This document shows, piece after piece, positions 1 through 10,047 of a DNA stretch of 64,000 nt. A model generated the notes under the pieces. It saw only the letters and a list, made by a program, of their open reading frames with translations. It was not told the origin of the DNA and made no database searches. The stretch comes from an uncultured Phycisphaerales bacterium. GTDB lineage: Bacteria; Planctomycetota; Phycisphaerae; Phycisphaerales; UBA1924. The position numbers and the translations under genes were made by a program. The stretch's first letter is position 1; the number at the start of each line of letters is the position of its first letter. The DNA lies in assembly GCA_937995595.1 (NCBI GenBank), contig CALKJW010000025.1:1-64000 (forward strand), in the 5' to 3' direction.

Positions 1-1917
<1,917 letters not shown>

Positions 1918-1955
1918 CCGGGTCTCTCGCCGCTGGGTACTTCACCACTGGCTGC

Positions 1956-1978
1956 GGAGCGGCAGGGAGTGCCGCTCC
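1956..1978 (+). terminator. Hairpin downstream of dnaK, possible terminator
   Basis: Perfect 9-bp stem (GGAGCGGCA / TGCCGCTCC) with a 5-nt loop, 38 bases after the dnaK stop. No T-run follows, so it may be a processing or stability stem, or a dispersed palindromic phrase, rather than an intrinsic terminator. Confidence 0.35.
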
Positions 1979-2060
1979 ACCCCCAGAACCAACCCAGAAC
2001 CAAGCGGCCCGGCCCGGTTTGACCCGCCGCGGCCGCGCCCCAACGATTGCCCACCCCACC

Positions 2061-2148
2061 GGAGAGGTGGCAGAGTGGTTGAACGCGCCGGTCTCGAAAA
2101 CCGGTATGGCGCTAGTCGTCATCGGGGGTTCGAATCCCCCCCTCTCCG
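2061..2148 (+). tRNA. tRNA-Ser (anticodon CGA)
   Basis: Type II tRNA with a long variable arm. The acceptor stem GGAGAGG pairs with CCTCTCC, followed by discriminator G. The anticodon stem CCGGT/ACCGG encloses loop CTCGAAA, giving anticodon CGA (reads UCG). The T arm has GGGGG-TTCGAAT-CCCCC. CCA is not encoded. The serine identity marks (long variable arm, G discriminator) are present. A hairpin at 2159-2184 overlapping the end of the convergent transporter gene may stop transcription from both sides. Confidence 0.95.
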
Positions 2149-2175
2149 CTTGCGAACCGCGAAGTGTTGACCGTT

Positions 2176-3765
2176 TCACTTCGCCGCGACCGCGACGATC
2201 CCGTCGCCCACGATCATCGTCGCGACGGTGATGAGCACGATGCCGATGATGTTCAGGCCGAGGCCGGCGCGGGCCATCTGGCCGATGCGCATGCGCACGC
2301 GCCCCGAGCCGAACACGATCGCGTTGGGCGGCGTCGCCACCGGCAGCATGAACGCCATGCTCGCCGCCACCGCCGCGGGCACCACGAGCCGCAGCGGATC
2401 GACGCCCAGCGACGGCGCCGCCGCGGCGAGGATCGGCAGCAACGCGGTGGTCACCGCCGTGTTGCTCGTCAGTTCGGTCAGGAAGATCACCACCGAGCAC
2501 ACCACCAGCACCGCCAGCCACAGCGGCAGCCTGCCCAGCCCGCCGAGCATCTGGCCGATGTAGGCGTCGACGCCGTTGGCCGTGATCGCCGCGGCGAGGC
2601 TCAGCCCGCCGCCGAAGAGCAGCAGCACGCCCCACGGCAGGCGCTCGGCAGTCGGCCAGTCCATCGCGAAGACGCGCTCGCGCGGCCGCACGGGGATGAC
2701 AAACAGTGCCAGCGCGGCCAGCACGGCGATGGTCGAGTCGTTCAGTCCCTGCAGCGCGCGGGCCGCGGCCAGGGCGAGGTCCGCCGCCGGCGCGCTCGCC
2801 GCGAGTTGTTCGCCCCAGCCGTTGAGCAGCGGGCGCGTCAGCCAGAGCGCGACGGTGCAGGCGAACACGGCCAGGACCGTCCACTCGCCGCGGCTCATCG
2901 GCCCCAGCGCGCGGAACTCGCCGCGGATCAACTCGCGCCCGCCGGGGATGCTCCGGAGGCGCACCGGCTGGCTGACGCAGGTCATGTAGAGCCATGCGAG
3001 CGGCAGGTACGCCGCGACGATGGGCAGGCCGAGCATGAGCCAGTTGGCAAAGCCGATCTCGCGTCCCAGTTCGCGCGCGACGAAGCCCTTCATGATCGCG
3101 TTGGGCGCGGTGCCGATGAGCGTGGCGACGCCGCCGATGCTCGCGGCGTAGGCGATGCCCAGGAGCAGCGTGGAATCGAAGTTCGGGTCCGGCGAGCGGA
3201 GGTCGCGTTCGGGCGTGCCCGGCGGGGCGTGGCGCGCGGCGACCAGCGCGATGACGCTCAGCGCGATCGGCAGCATCATGATCGTCGTCGAGGTGTTGTT
3301 CACCCACATGCTGATGAGCGCGCTGGCGAGCATGAACCCGCCGATCAGGCGCCGGGGGCCCGTGCCCACCATCAGCACCACCAGCAGCGCGATCCGCTTG
3401 TGCAGGCCCCAGCGCTCCATCCCCAAGCCGAGGATGAACCCGCCCAGGAACAGGAAGATCACCGAGTCGGCGTAGGGCGCGGCGGCGCGCGGCATCGTCG
3501 CCGCGCCGGTCATCGGGAACAGCACCAGCGGCAGCAGCGCGGTGGCGCTCAGCGGGATCGCCTCGCTCAGCCACCACACCGCCATCAGCGCGCCCACCGC
3601 CGCGGTCGCGCGACCCGCCTCGCTCAGTCCCGTCGCCACGCCGTCGGGCCCGATCGTCTGCCGCGGCAGGAGCAGGAACACGCACACCGCCACCACCGGC
3701 CCGGCCAAGAGGCCGGCCCAACTCACGATCGCGGCGATGTCCGGCGGTCGGCGCTCGGCGGTCAT
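2176..3765 (-). CDS. DASS/SLC13-family anion:Na+ symporter
   Basis: Inner-membrane secondary transporter of the divalent anion:sodium symporter family (di- or tricarboxylates, or sulfate). The 529 residues form many hydrophobic helices. Both family hallmark SNT-like motifs are visible: WVNNTSTT in the first half and LTSNTAVTT in the second. Each is followed by a GTAPNAI or TPPNAIVFG segment, the substrate/Na+ hairpin signature. An amphipathic region AVWWLSEAIPLSATALLP near residue 62 is also typical. The exact substrate cannot be read from the sequence. The start is the ATG at 3765; no clear Shine-Dalgarno precedes it. The gene lies alone between two tRNA-Ser genes and converges on tRNA-Ser(CGA). 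Confidence 0.88.
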   Translation of the reverse strand: MTAERRPPDIAAIVSWAGLLAGPVVAVCVFLLLPRQTIGPDGVATGLSEAGRATAAVGALMAVWWLSEAIPLSATALLPLVLFPMTGAATMPRAAAPYADSVIFLFLGGFILGLGMERWGLHKRIALLVVLMVGTGPRRLIGGFMLASALISMWVNNTSTTIMMLPIALSVIALVAARHAPPGTPERDLRSPDPNFDSTLLLGIAYAASIGGVATLIGTAPNAIMKGFVARELGREIGFANWLMLGLPIVAAYLPLAWLYMTCVSQPVRLRSIPGGRELIRGEFRALGPMSRGEWTVLAVFACTVALWLTRPLLNGWGEQLAASAPAADLALAAARALQGLNDSTIAVLAALALFVIPVRPRERVFAMDWPTAERLPWGVLLLFGGGLSLAAAITANGVDAYIGQMLGGLGRLPLWLAVLVVCSVVIFLTELTSNTAVTTALLPILAAAAPSLGVDPLRLVVPAAVAASMAFMLPVATPPNAIVFGSGRVRMRIGQMARAGLGLNIIGIVLITVATMIVGDGIVAVAAK

Positions 3766-3809
3766 GGCCCGGCAGGGTACCGCGCTCGCGGCGCTACGGA
3801 AACACGAAG

Positions 3810-3896
3810 CGGTGGGGAGGGGATTCGAACCCCTGAACGACTTGCGCCGTTACCGGTTTTCAAGACCGGCGCATTCGACCACTCTGCCACCCCACC
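3810..3896 (-). tRNA. tRNA-Ser (anticodon UGA)
   Basis: On the minus strand the acceptor stem is GGTGGGG/CCCCACC with discriminator G. The anticodon stem CCGGT/ACCGG holds loop CTTGAAA, giving anticodon TGA (reads UCA and other UCN). A long variable arm and a T loop TTCGAAT are present. It is the second serine tRNA within 2 kb and shares the anticodon stem with the CGA isoacceptor at 2061. Confidence 0.95.
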
Positions 3897-3945
3897 GGGG
3901 GGTGCGCAGCGCTCGCGCCGCCCGCGGCACGCTCGCTGCATCGAA

Positions 3946-4461
3946 TCATACCGCCGCGCGTCCGCCCGCCCGACGCCACGCGCTGACCTGCCCCAGGTGC
4001 CCGGCCTCGTGGTCGAGCATGAGGTGCACCAGCGCGTCGGCCACGAGCGGGAAGCGCTGCGTCCACCGCGCCAGCGGGATCGGGCGCGCGAGCACGGCGG
4101 GGTCGGTCTGGCCGAGCACGCGCGCCAGTTCGTCGTGCCCGTCGAAGTACGCCGCGAGCAGTTCGCGCTTGGGCTTGTACGCCGCGGCGTCGGCCACGGG
4201 GCGAGAGTCCTTGCCGTAGGGGCTCCTGATGGGGTCGGGGAACTCGCCTTCACGCCCGCCGCGGAGGATCGCGCAGAGCGTCGGCGGGTAGAGCGACAGG
4301 TGGCTGAAGACCCACGCGGGGTGGTTCATCACAACGCCGGGCACGGGCTGGTGCGTCATGTCGGCGTCGGACAGATCGGCGGTGAGCCGCGCGGCGTAGT
4401 CGCGCTGCTTGGCCCACGAGGCGAGGATCGCGTCGATCAGCACGCGGCAGGGATCGGTCAT
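3946..4461 (-). CDS. DinB-family-like protein
   Basis: Predicted soluble 171-residue four-helix protein resembling the DinB/YfiT superfamily, whose members bind a divalent metal through three histidines and often act as thiol-dependent transferases. Candidate ligands are H47 in MNHPAW and H151/H155 in LDHEAGHLGQ near the C-terminus, the usual arrangement. The ATG at 4461 was chosen because the open frame upstream (to 4659) has skewed composition and runs through a repeat-like element. No convincing ribosome binding site is visible. The gene follows tRNA-Ser(UGA) in the same orientation. Substrate unknown. Confidence 0.72.
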   Translation of the reverse strand: MTDPCRVLIDAILASWAKQRDYAARLTADLSDADMTHQPVPGVVMNHPAWVFSHLSLYPPTLCAILRGGREGEFPDPIRSPYGKDSRPVADAAAYKPKRELLAAYFDGHDELARVLGQTDPAVLARPIPLARWTQRFPLVADALVHLMLDHEAGHLGQVSAWRRAGGRAAV

Positions 4462-4508
4462 GCGGGAGGATAGTGCGGGGCACGGAAGTGCGGGCTGCGA
4501 ATATTCTG

Positions 4509-4570
4509 CCTCTGCGCTCTCTGCGCCTGTGCGCGAGATTTCTCGCAGAGGCGCCAAGGGCGCGGAGAGG
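4509..4570. repeat. CTCTGCG/CGCAGAG imperfect inverted repeat
   Basis: Imperfect inverted repeat in which CCTCTGCG, GCGCC and GAGA motifs on the left answer TCTCGCAGAGGCGCC and CGCGGAGAGG on the right. It is followed by a short heptamer run (GGAAGGC, about 4574-4590). It resembles the longer element at 57870-57971 and looks like a dispersed intergenic repeat. Confidence 0.55.
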
Positions 4571-4628
4571 AGTCGGAAGGCGGAAGGCGGAAACGGTGAT
4601 TGTAACATCCCACATCCCATATAACAAA

Positions 4629-4656
4629 AGCCCCCTTCCATCTCGAGAAGGGGGCT
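4629..4656 (-). terminator. Intrinsic terminator of the 4744-6103 gene
   Basis: On the minus strand, AGCCCCCTTC pairs perfectly with GAAGGGGGCT around an 8-nt loop, and the stem is followed directly by TTTTGTTAT. It lies 88 bases past the stop codon of the dockerin-like gene. Confidence 0.85.
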
Positions 4657-4743
4657 CAAGAAGCATCGGACGGGCTTGGAGACACTCGGTCCGCGAGTAT
4701 CTGTCCCGTCGCCCGCCCGAGCACGTCAGGGCGGCGTCGGGCT

Positions 4744-6103
4744 TCAGCAGGCGGCGAACCACGCCGAGCGGAACGCGGCGGGGTCGCCCGCGAACCACGC
4801 CGCGAGGAACGCGAAGATGTCCGAGACCTCGCGCACGCCGTTGCCGTCGAAGTCCGCCGCGCACGCGGGCGGGGATTCGATCAGCTCCACGCCGAGGATC
4901 TCGAGGGAGTCGGTCGGATTGCCGGTGATGCGCCACAACGTCGGGACGTTCGGGCCGAAGAGCGCGTCAACATGGACCGCCACCTTCCGCGCGTTCGGCA
5001 CGGGCATGCCCTGCGCGAACACCGTCACCGGGCCGTCGCACAACTCCAGTTCGTACTCCTCGCCCTCGCACCGCACGCTGCGCGGTCGGCTCGCGTCGCA
5101 CGGGCCGATGTAGGTGATCGAGCCCGAGCCGGACGCGGCGAAGGACGCCAGCACCTGGTCGTCCGCGTCGAGGATGGTCATGGTCGCCGCGTGCGGCCCG
5201 CCCGGGCGCGCGGACCAGTCGAACTCCATCGTGTGCGACGTGCCGTCCACGTTGGACGACTGGGACACGCGCATCACCTCGTCGCCCTCGTCGTCGAAAG
5301 CCTTCATCAGCGTCACGAACCCGCGGTGACGGGTTTCCGCCGCGACGTGCGGGCTCGCGCCGCCGAAGGCCGCGTCGCCGGAACTCCCGAGACGGATCTC
5401 CACGCCGTCCTGGCCGCTGCTGCCCAGTGCTCACGCGCACCCGGTGCACCCGGTCGCAGTCGCCGGGGTCGGCGCACATCTCGTCGACGTGCGCCGCGCC
5501 AACCGCGTGGCTCGAGACACGGAAGGTCCCGATCGTCGCGTCCGACACCACGCACTGCAGGACGCCGCCGGCCGTGACCAGCAGCGACTCGGTCCCCAGC
5601 CACGAATCGCACGCGGCGCACGTCTCGGCCTCGAACTCGATGGACCGCACCTCGTGCAGCGTCACCGGCTCCAGGCCCGACACGTCGCACGTCACCCCGT
5701 CGAAACTCACGACGATCACGTGGTTCCGGTCAGCAGCGCCCGTGCCCTTGGTCTTGATCGCCACCTGCACCGCCGGGATCGTGAGGCCCTGCGGCGCGAC
5801 GTGCAGCACGCGCTGCACGCTGGACGCGGACACCACCCGATCCGCCAGCGTGCTGCCCGCCGCGTCGCGGCAGCGCACGCGCACTGTCGAGGCCGCCAGC
5901 GCCGAAAGGTCACAGTCCAGGTCCAGCATCGCGCCCGGCGTGCCGTCCGGCGGCACGCTCGTCATGCGTACGCTGCCCTTGACCGTTCCGTCCCAGCCTT
6001 TGGGCCGCACGACGATCTCGCGTGCCGCCGGCGAGGGGATCAGCATCTCGTCCATGTCGATACGCACCGCGCCGCCCCACCAGAACCATGGCGGCGGGGT
6101 CAC
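4744..6103 (-). pseudogene. Dockerin-like-tagged protein, interrupted by a frameshift
   Basis: Two reading frames together encode one protein. The upstream frame starts at a GTG (6103) that overlaps the stop of the preceding lipoprotein gene, after a GAAGGAAG ribosome site. It runs to about 5430 (ending ...DRVHRVRVS). The protein resumes in another frame (LGSSGQDGVEIRLGSSG...) and ends at 4744. The frame change falls between about 5405 and 5433. Read on without a shift, the upstream frame stops at 4967. The C-terminus carries DFDGNGVREVSDIFAFLAAWF and ends in Cys, a calcium-loop/dockerin-like cassette shared with three other proteins here. There is no recognisable N-terminal signal peptide, which is odd for a tagged protein and supports decay. 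A sequencing error is the alternative. The remainder is unrecognised. Confidence 0.7.
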
Positions 6104-6627
6104 TCTTCCTTCGGCCACCACTCGCGCGGCACGGGTTCGATGCGCGCACCGCCGGCCGACGGCACGGGCGCGCCGTGCGCGGCCTCGTTGCCCTCGGCGG
6201 CGCGGATGTCGATCTGCTTGGGCAGTGGGCCGACGACCTCGTACCACGCCGCGACGGGCGGCTCCCATGTCGCGCCCAGTCGCTCGAGTTTGATGCGGAC
6301 CACGCGCTCGGCGTCCTCGGGCCAGAGGAACCCGACGCCGTAGGCGCGCGACTCGCGCACCAGCACCCTGTACTTCTCGCCCGGCGCGAGCACGCGCGGC
6401 GTGTCGCGGAACGATGACCCGATGCCCGGCGGCTTGCCGATACGCTGACAGGCCCAGACCGTCACGCGGACGGGCACGTCGGCGTGGTTCTCGAACATGG
6501 TGTCGGCGTAGGTTCGCGTCACGACGCTCGCCTGCTCGCGCCGGCGGCCGGCGCATCCTGGCAGCGCTGCCGCGGCGGCCATTGCCAGCGCGAGCGACGA
6601 GACCAGAACGACGCGGGACGTGCGCAT
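6100..6627 (-). CDS. Putative lipoprotein
   Basis: A 175-residue protein with a classic lipoprotein signal: MRTSRVV, a hydrophobic stretch, then the lipobox LPGC near residue 25, predicting lipidation and membrane anchoring. The mature part has no domain I recognise; it contains segments such as DTMFENHADVPVRVTVW and EKYRVLVRESRAYG that suggest a beta-rich fold. The ATG at 6627 is preceded by GGAGG at a spacing of 7, which fixes the start. Its TGA overlaps the GTG start of the following frameshifted gene, so the two were probably co-translated. Confidence 0.78.
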   Translation of the reverse strand: MRTSRVVLVSSLALAMAAAAALPGCAGRRREQASVVTRTYADTMFENHADVPVRVTVWACQRIGKPPGIGSSFRDTPRVLAPGEKYRVLVRESRAYGVGFLWPEDAERVVRIKLERLGATWEPPVAAWYEVVGPLPKQIDIRAAEGNEAAHGAPVPSAGGARIEPVPREWWPKEE

Positions 6628-6742
6628 AGCCGGGCCTCCGGTGGGCGCGGTCGCGGTCGCGCTCCACGCGTGAACATATACCACGCCGCGGCGGAGTGCG
6701 GTTTCGTGCGGCGCTCTGCACGCGACGGTCTGCATCGGGCGA

Positions 6743-8278
6743 TCACGGGCACGCCGCAGTGAACCACTCGCTCAGGAACATGAAGATGTCCTGCACGCTG
6801 TACGCGCCGTCGAAGTCGAGGTCGGCCGGGCAGTCCGGCTCGGCCGCGACGGACGTCGTCGACGCGCCGGACCCCGGCTCAAGCGGTTCGACGGCGATGC
6901 GGAAGGCCAGGTCGCGCAGGTTGCTGACCGTCGAGGGCAGCCACGCGGTGGAGGGCGCGGACTGGCGGCGCGTCTGCGGGCGGTTCATCTGGAAGGCGCA
7001 GGGGACCTCGCCGCGGGGGCAGCAGCGTTCGCTGAAGGCGAACAGGCTCTTGGTCGCGAACGACCCGCTGAGGGTGGCGCCCGCGCTGATCCAGTAGGTT
7101 CGGCCGGGGTCGAGGCAGAGCGGCCCCGGCGGCGCGGTGCCCTGCTGCACGACGGGCTCGATGACACGGATGCAGTAGAGTTTGAGTTCGTCGCCACCGT
7201 CGTAGAAACTCACGCCCAGGTCGTGCACCTGGTCGATCGGGAGTTGGTACAGGAAGCCGACGTACGGCTCGCCCTCGGGCGCGACCGGGCTCGGTGGGCA
7301 GGGGTTATCGGCGTACAACTCGATGAACCCGTGGCCCGGGTGGCAGTTGGCCCACACCCACGCGTCGATGACGCACACCTTGCGTTCCTGGCAGTTCCGC
7401 AGCACGAAGTCGTCGCGCGAGCGCCAGTTGATCGCGCCGTACGGGCCGGACTTGAGTCCCGGCAGCAGAGGCGGCAGCGGCAACCGCTTGTCGGGCCGGC
7501 CGTTGTCGAACAGGATCTGGCACGAGTACCCGTCGAGTTTGAAGACCATGTTCACGCAGCCCGGGCAGCCCTGGCACACCGGGTCCCAGTCGTCCCACTC
7601 GTAGGTGTTGTGCGCGATCTTCATGCCGAACGACTGGTTGGGCACGCGGATCAGCAGCGCGTCGTTGTCGGGCGGCGTGACCGCCCACGAGGAGAGGTCG
7701 TCGGTCACGCGGTCGGTCTCGCCGATCAGCGAGAACCAGTAGGTCTTGCCGCCGTCGAGCCAGAGCTGGTCGTCGCACAGGTCGAAGCAGTACCACACGA
7801 GGTAGTTCCCGTCGGCGCGCGGCGTTTCGGACAGGATCTCGAAGTTCGTACTCGTGAAGAACGGCACCATCTCCGGCTGGCCGTTGCAGTCGTGGAAGAT
7901 CTCGAGCCTCGCGCGGCGGGCACCCGGCCACGAGTTGTTGATCATCAGGCCGCGGAACGCCGTCACGCGGTGCAGGAACCCCGGGGGCAGGAAGACGTCG
8001 TCGGCGACGCGGATGGCGTCGAACCCGGTCGTGCTCATCGCGCCCCCGCCGATGTGCGAGAACAGGCCGTCGACGTCGTCGATGTCCGACGGCGGGTCGC
8101 CGTTGTCCCAGACGCACTCGCACTCGTCGGGGACGCCGTTGTTGTTGCAGTCCTTCGACGTGCCGCCGAGAATGTCGTCGGCATCGGGCACGTTGTTGCC
8201 GTTGCAGTCCTGGAACTGCGCCAAGGCCGCGGATGCGGCGAAAAGGCACGCGGCAAGCGAAACGAAGAAGGTGCGCAT
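6743..8278 (-). CDS. Exported protein with thrombospondin-3-like loops and C-terminal dockerin-like tag
   Basis: A 511-residue exported protein. The signal peptide (MRTFFVSLAACLFAASAALA, cut before QFQD) is followed by two calcium-loop motifs, DCNGNNVPDADD and DCNNNGVPDECE, like thrombospondin type 3 repeats. A long unrecognised Cys- and Trp-rich beta-type region follows. The C-terminus has DLDFDGAYSVQDIFMFLSEWF and ends ...CP, the cassette shared with the genes ending near 4744, 10048 and 24591. The ATG at 8278 follows GGAG at a spacing of about 6. No catalytic motif is seen; a structural or surface role is inferred. Orientation and spacing suggest it may head a unit with the downstream lipoprotein gene. 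Confidence 0.8.
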   Translation of the reverse strand: MRTFFVSLAACLFAASAALAQFQDCNGNNVPDADDILGGTSKDCNNNGVPDECECVWDNGDPPSDIDDVDGLFSHIGGGAMSTTGFDAIRVADDVFLPPGFLHRVTAFRGLMINNSWPGARRARLEIFHDCNGQPEMVPFFTSTNFEILSETPRADGNYLVWYCFDLCDDQLWLDGGKTYWFSLIGETDRVTDDLSSWAVTPPDNDALLIRVPNQSFGMKIAHNTYEWDDWDPVCQGCPGCVNMVFKLDGYSCQILFDNGRPDKRLPLPPLLPGLKSGPYGAINWRSRDDFVLRNCQERKVCVIDAWVWANCHPGHGFIELYADNPCPPSPVAPEGEPYVGFLYQLPIDQVHDLGVSFYDGGDELKLYCIRVIEPVVQQGTAPPGPLCLDPGRTYWISAGATLSGSFATKSLFAFSERCCPRGEVPCAFQMNRPQTRRQSAPSTAWLPSTVSNLRDLAFRIAVEPLEPGSGASTTSVAAEPDCPADLDFDGAYSVQDIFMFLSEWFTAACP

Positions 8279-8417
8279 AACGGCTCCACGAAGCGGGGGT
8301 GCGCGGAGAGTGGATCGATGCGCGCTGAACCTACCGGGATTTGGCGGTAATCACAATCCCCGCATGAGGCGGATCGTGTAGTGCCCTGAAACGGTGGAAC
8401 TGGCGGAACCCGCTGAT

Positions 8418-9524
8418 TCAACGAGACTTGCCGCTCTCGTCCTGCCTCAGGCCGGGCACAAGTTTCTTCAGTTTTCGCACCAGATCCGGGAGAGCGCGGG
8501 CGGCGGACCACGTGCGCAGTTGTTCGCGCGCCGGCTGGGCCGGGTAGCCGAGCCAGGTCTCGCCGGCGGGGACGTCGTGCATCAGGCCGCTCTTGGCCCC
8601 GAGCGTCGCGCCCGGACCGATCGTCAACGCGTCGGCGATGCCGCAACTGCCGCCGATGGTGACGCCGTCGCCCAGCGTCACGCTCCCAGCAAGGCCCGAG
8701 AGGCCGCAGATCACGCACGACCGACCGATGCGGCAGTTGTGCGCGATCTGCACGAGGTTGTCGATCTTGGTGCCGTCGCCGATCACCGTCGCGTCGAACT
8801 TGGCGCGGTCGACGCACGCGCCGGCGCCGACCTCCACGCGGTTACCGATCCGCACGATCCCGGCGTGGGGGACCTTCACCACGCCGCGGCCGGAAGGGTC
8901 GGGCCTGAAGCCGAACCCGTCGGCGCCGATCGAGGCGTTGGCGTGCAGCACGCACTCGGCGCCGATCTCGCAGCGGTCGTACACGACGACGCCGGGGTGC
9001 AGTTCGGTGCGCTCGCCGACCCGCACGTGCGCGCCCAGCGTCACCCGCGGGTGCAGCACCGCGCCCGACGCGACCTCGGTCCCCGGTCCGATCACGCACA
9101 GCGCGCCGATCCGGGCGTCGGGGGCGATGCGTGCCGAGGCGTCCACAACCGCCGAGGGATGCACGCCCGGGGCTGGGCGCACCGGCTTGGGCGCGAACGC
9201 CTCGAGCAGTTTGAGCATCGCCAAGTCCGCATCGGGCACCACCAGGAGGGCTCTGGCCGATGGATCGTGGCCCGGCACCTCGACCCCCTGCGTGACCAGC
9301 GCCGCCCCGGCGCGCGAACCGGCCCACCGCTGCGCGAAGCCCGCCGACCGGATGAACGACAGGTCCGTCGGCTGGGCCTGATCGAGCCCCCGGATGCCGG
9401 TCAGACGGACGCGCGGCGAACCGATCAGTTCGGCCCCGAGCATCGCGGCCAACTGGCCGGACTGGACCTCGATGGATTGGCCGGTTTCCGAAAGGACCTG
9501 TGGCGGCGACGGGGGCATGGGCAT
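8418..9524 (-). CDS. lpxD: UDP-3-O-acylglucosamine N-acyltransferase LpxD
   Basis: Third step of lipid A synthesis: transfers an acyl chain from acyl-ACP to the amino group of UDP-3-O-acylglucosamine. The 368-residue protein (E. coli LpxD 341) has an N-terminal uridine-binding domain (about 20-110) and a left-handed beta-helix of hexapeptide repeats from about 120. The catalytic His is H262 in NLVQIAHNCRIG, the LpxD signature, and SIGADGFGF near 198-206 is also diagnostic. It ends in an Arg/Lys-rich helix. Start ATG at 9524 with a second ATG at 9518; neither has a good ribosome site. No other lpx gene is adjacent. Its presence implies a lipid A-containing outer membrane. Confidence 0.93.
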   Translation of the reverse strand: MPMPPSPPQVLSETGQSIEVQSGQLAAMLGAELIGSPRVRLTGIRGLDQAQPTDLSFIRSAGFAQRWAGSRAGAALVTQGVEVPGHDPSARALLVVPDADLAMLKLLEAFAPKPVRPAPGVHPSAVVDASARIAPDARIGALCVIGPGTEVASGAVLHPRVTLGAHVRVGERTELHPGVVVYDRCEIGAECVLHANASIGADGFGFRPDPSGRGVVKVPHAGIVRIGNRVEVGAGACVDRAKFDATVIGDGTKIDNLVQIAHNCRIGRSCVICGLSGLAGSVTLGDGVTIGGSCGIADALTIGPGATLGAKSGLMHDVPAGETWLGYPAQPAREQLRTWSAARALPDLVRKLKKLVPGLRQDESGKSR

Positions 9525-9794
9525 ATCGCGATTGTAAACCGCCCATGCCGCGGCCAGCCGTGGCGGCCGGTCCCCGGATTCGCCACGGGAACGGGCCGCG
9601 GTCGGCCGGCCGTGAAACTGGCCAGTCCAGCGCGCCCTGCGTGGCAGATGCTCGACTCTGGCCAGCGACGCGGCAACCCGAGCGGCGTGAACGGCCGCGC
9701 AGGCCGCGAGAATGCGGTTGCCCACTGTGGCACGGCCCTTGCAGCTTCAGACTGCCGTAGTACGGCGAGCGCTGAGTCGTTCCGGCGCCGCCGA

Positions 9795-9824
9795 TTGACA
9801 TCCCGCCGGCCGCGTGCTTCAGAT
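9795..9824 (+). promoter_or_regulatory. Candidate promoter for a plus-strand small RNA
   Basis: A perfect sigma70 -35 hexamer TTGACA at 9795-9800 is followed, 18 bases on, by a weak -10 (TCAGAT, 9819-9824). No plus-strand protein gene is near, but a plus-strand intrinsic terminator lies about 60 bases downstream. Confidence 0.35.
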
Positions 9825-9830
9825 CCGAGT

Positions 9831-9925
9831 TGATCGCCGCGGCTGGCCCGATCGGGACACTTGGGCAGCGTGCCCATGTGCGCCGCCCGACCTGTCACGG
9901 ACCAGGTCGGGCGGTGTTGTTTTTG
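9831..9925 (+). ncRNA. Candidate small RNA, about 95 nt
   Basis: Inferred transcript between the candidate promoter at 9795 and a strong plus-strand terminator ending at 9925. It would carry an inner small stem (GGGC-AGCGT-GCCC, about 9863-9875) and the terminator hairpin. All neighbouring protein genes lie on the other strand, so the terminator has no other obvious owner. It does not resemble tRNA, SRP, 6S or tmRNA cores as far as I can tell by eye. The 5' end is a guess. Confidence 0.4.
9883..9925 (+). terminator. Strong plus-strand intrinsic terminator without an assigned gene
   Basis: CCGCCCGACCTG (9883-9894) pairs perfectly with CAGGTCGGGCGG (9903-9914) around an 8-nt loop and is followed by TGTTGTTTTT. 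There is no T-run on the opposite strand, so it acts on plus-strand transcription only. It faces, tail to tail, the minus-strand terminator at 9957-9987. Confidence 0.85.
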
Positions 9926-9956
9926 GGATCGCGGCGTACGCGTGTGCTCGCGCATG

Positions 9957-9987
9957 AAAAAGGCCCCCGTCCTTGCGGACGGGGGCC
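9957..9987 (-). terminator. Intrinsic terminator of the 10048-13164 gene
   Basis: On the minus strand GGCCCCCGTCC pairs with GGACGGGGGCC (11 bp, 4-nt loop) and is followed by TTTTTC. It lies 60 bases after the stop of the repeat protein gene. Confidence 0.9.
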
Positions 9988-10047
9988 CAGAGTGTGCGAT
10001 CCGATCGCCGCGGGGTCAGCCCCGGGGCGGTTCAGAGCAAACGGCGA

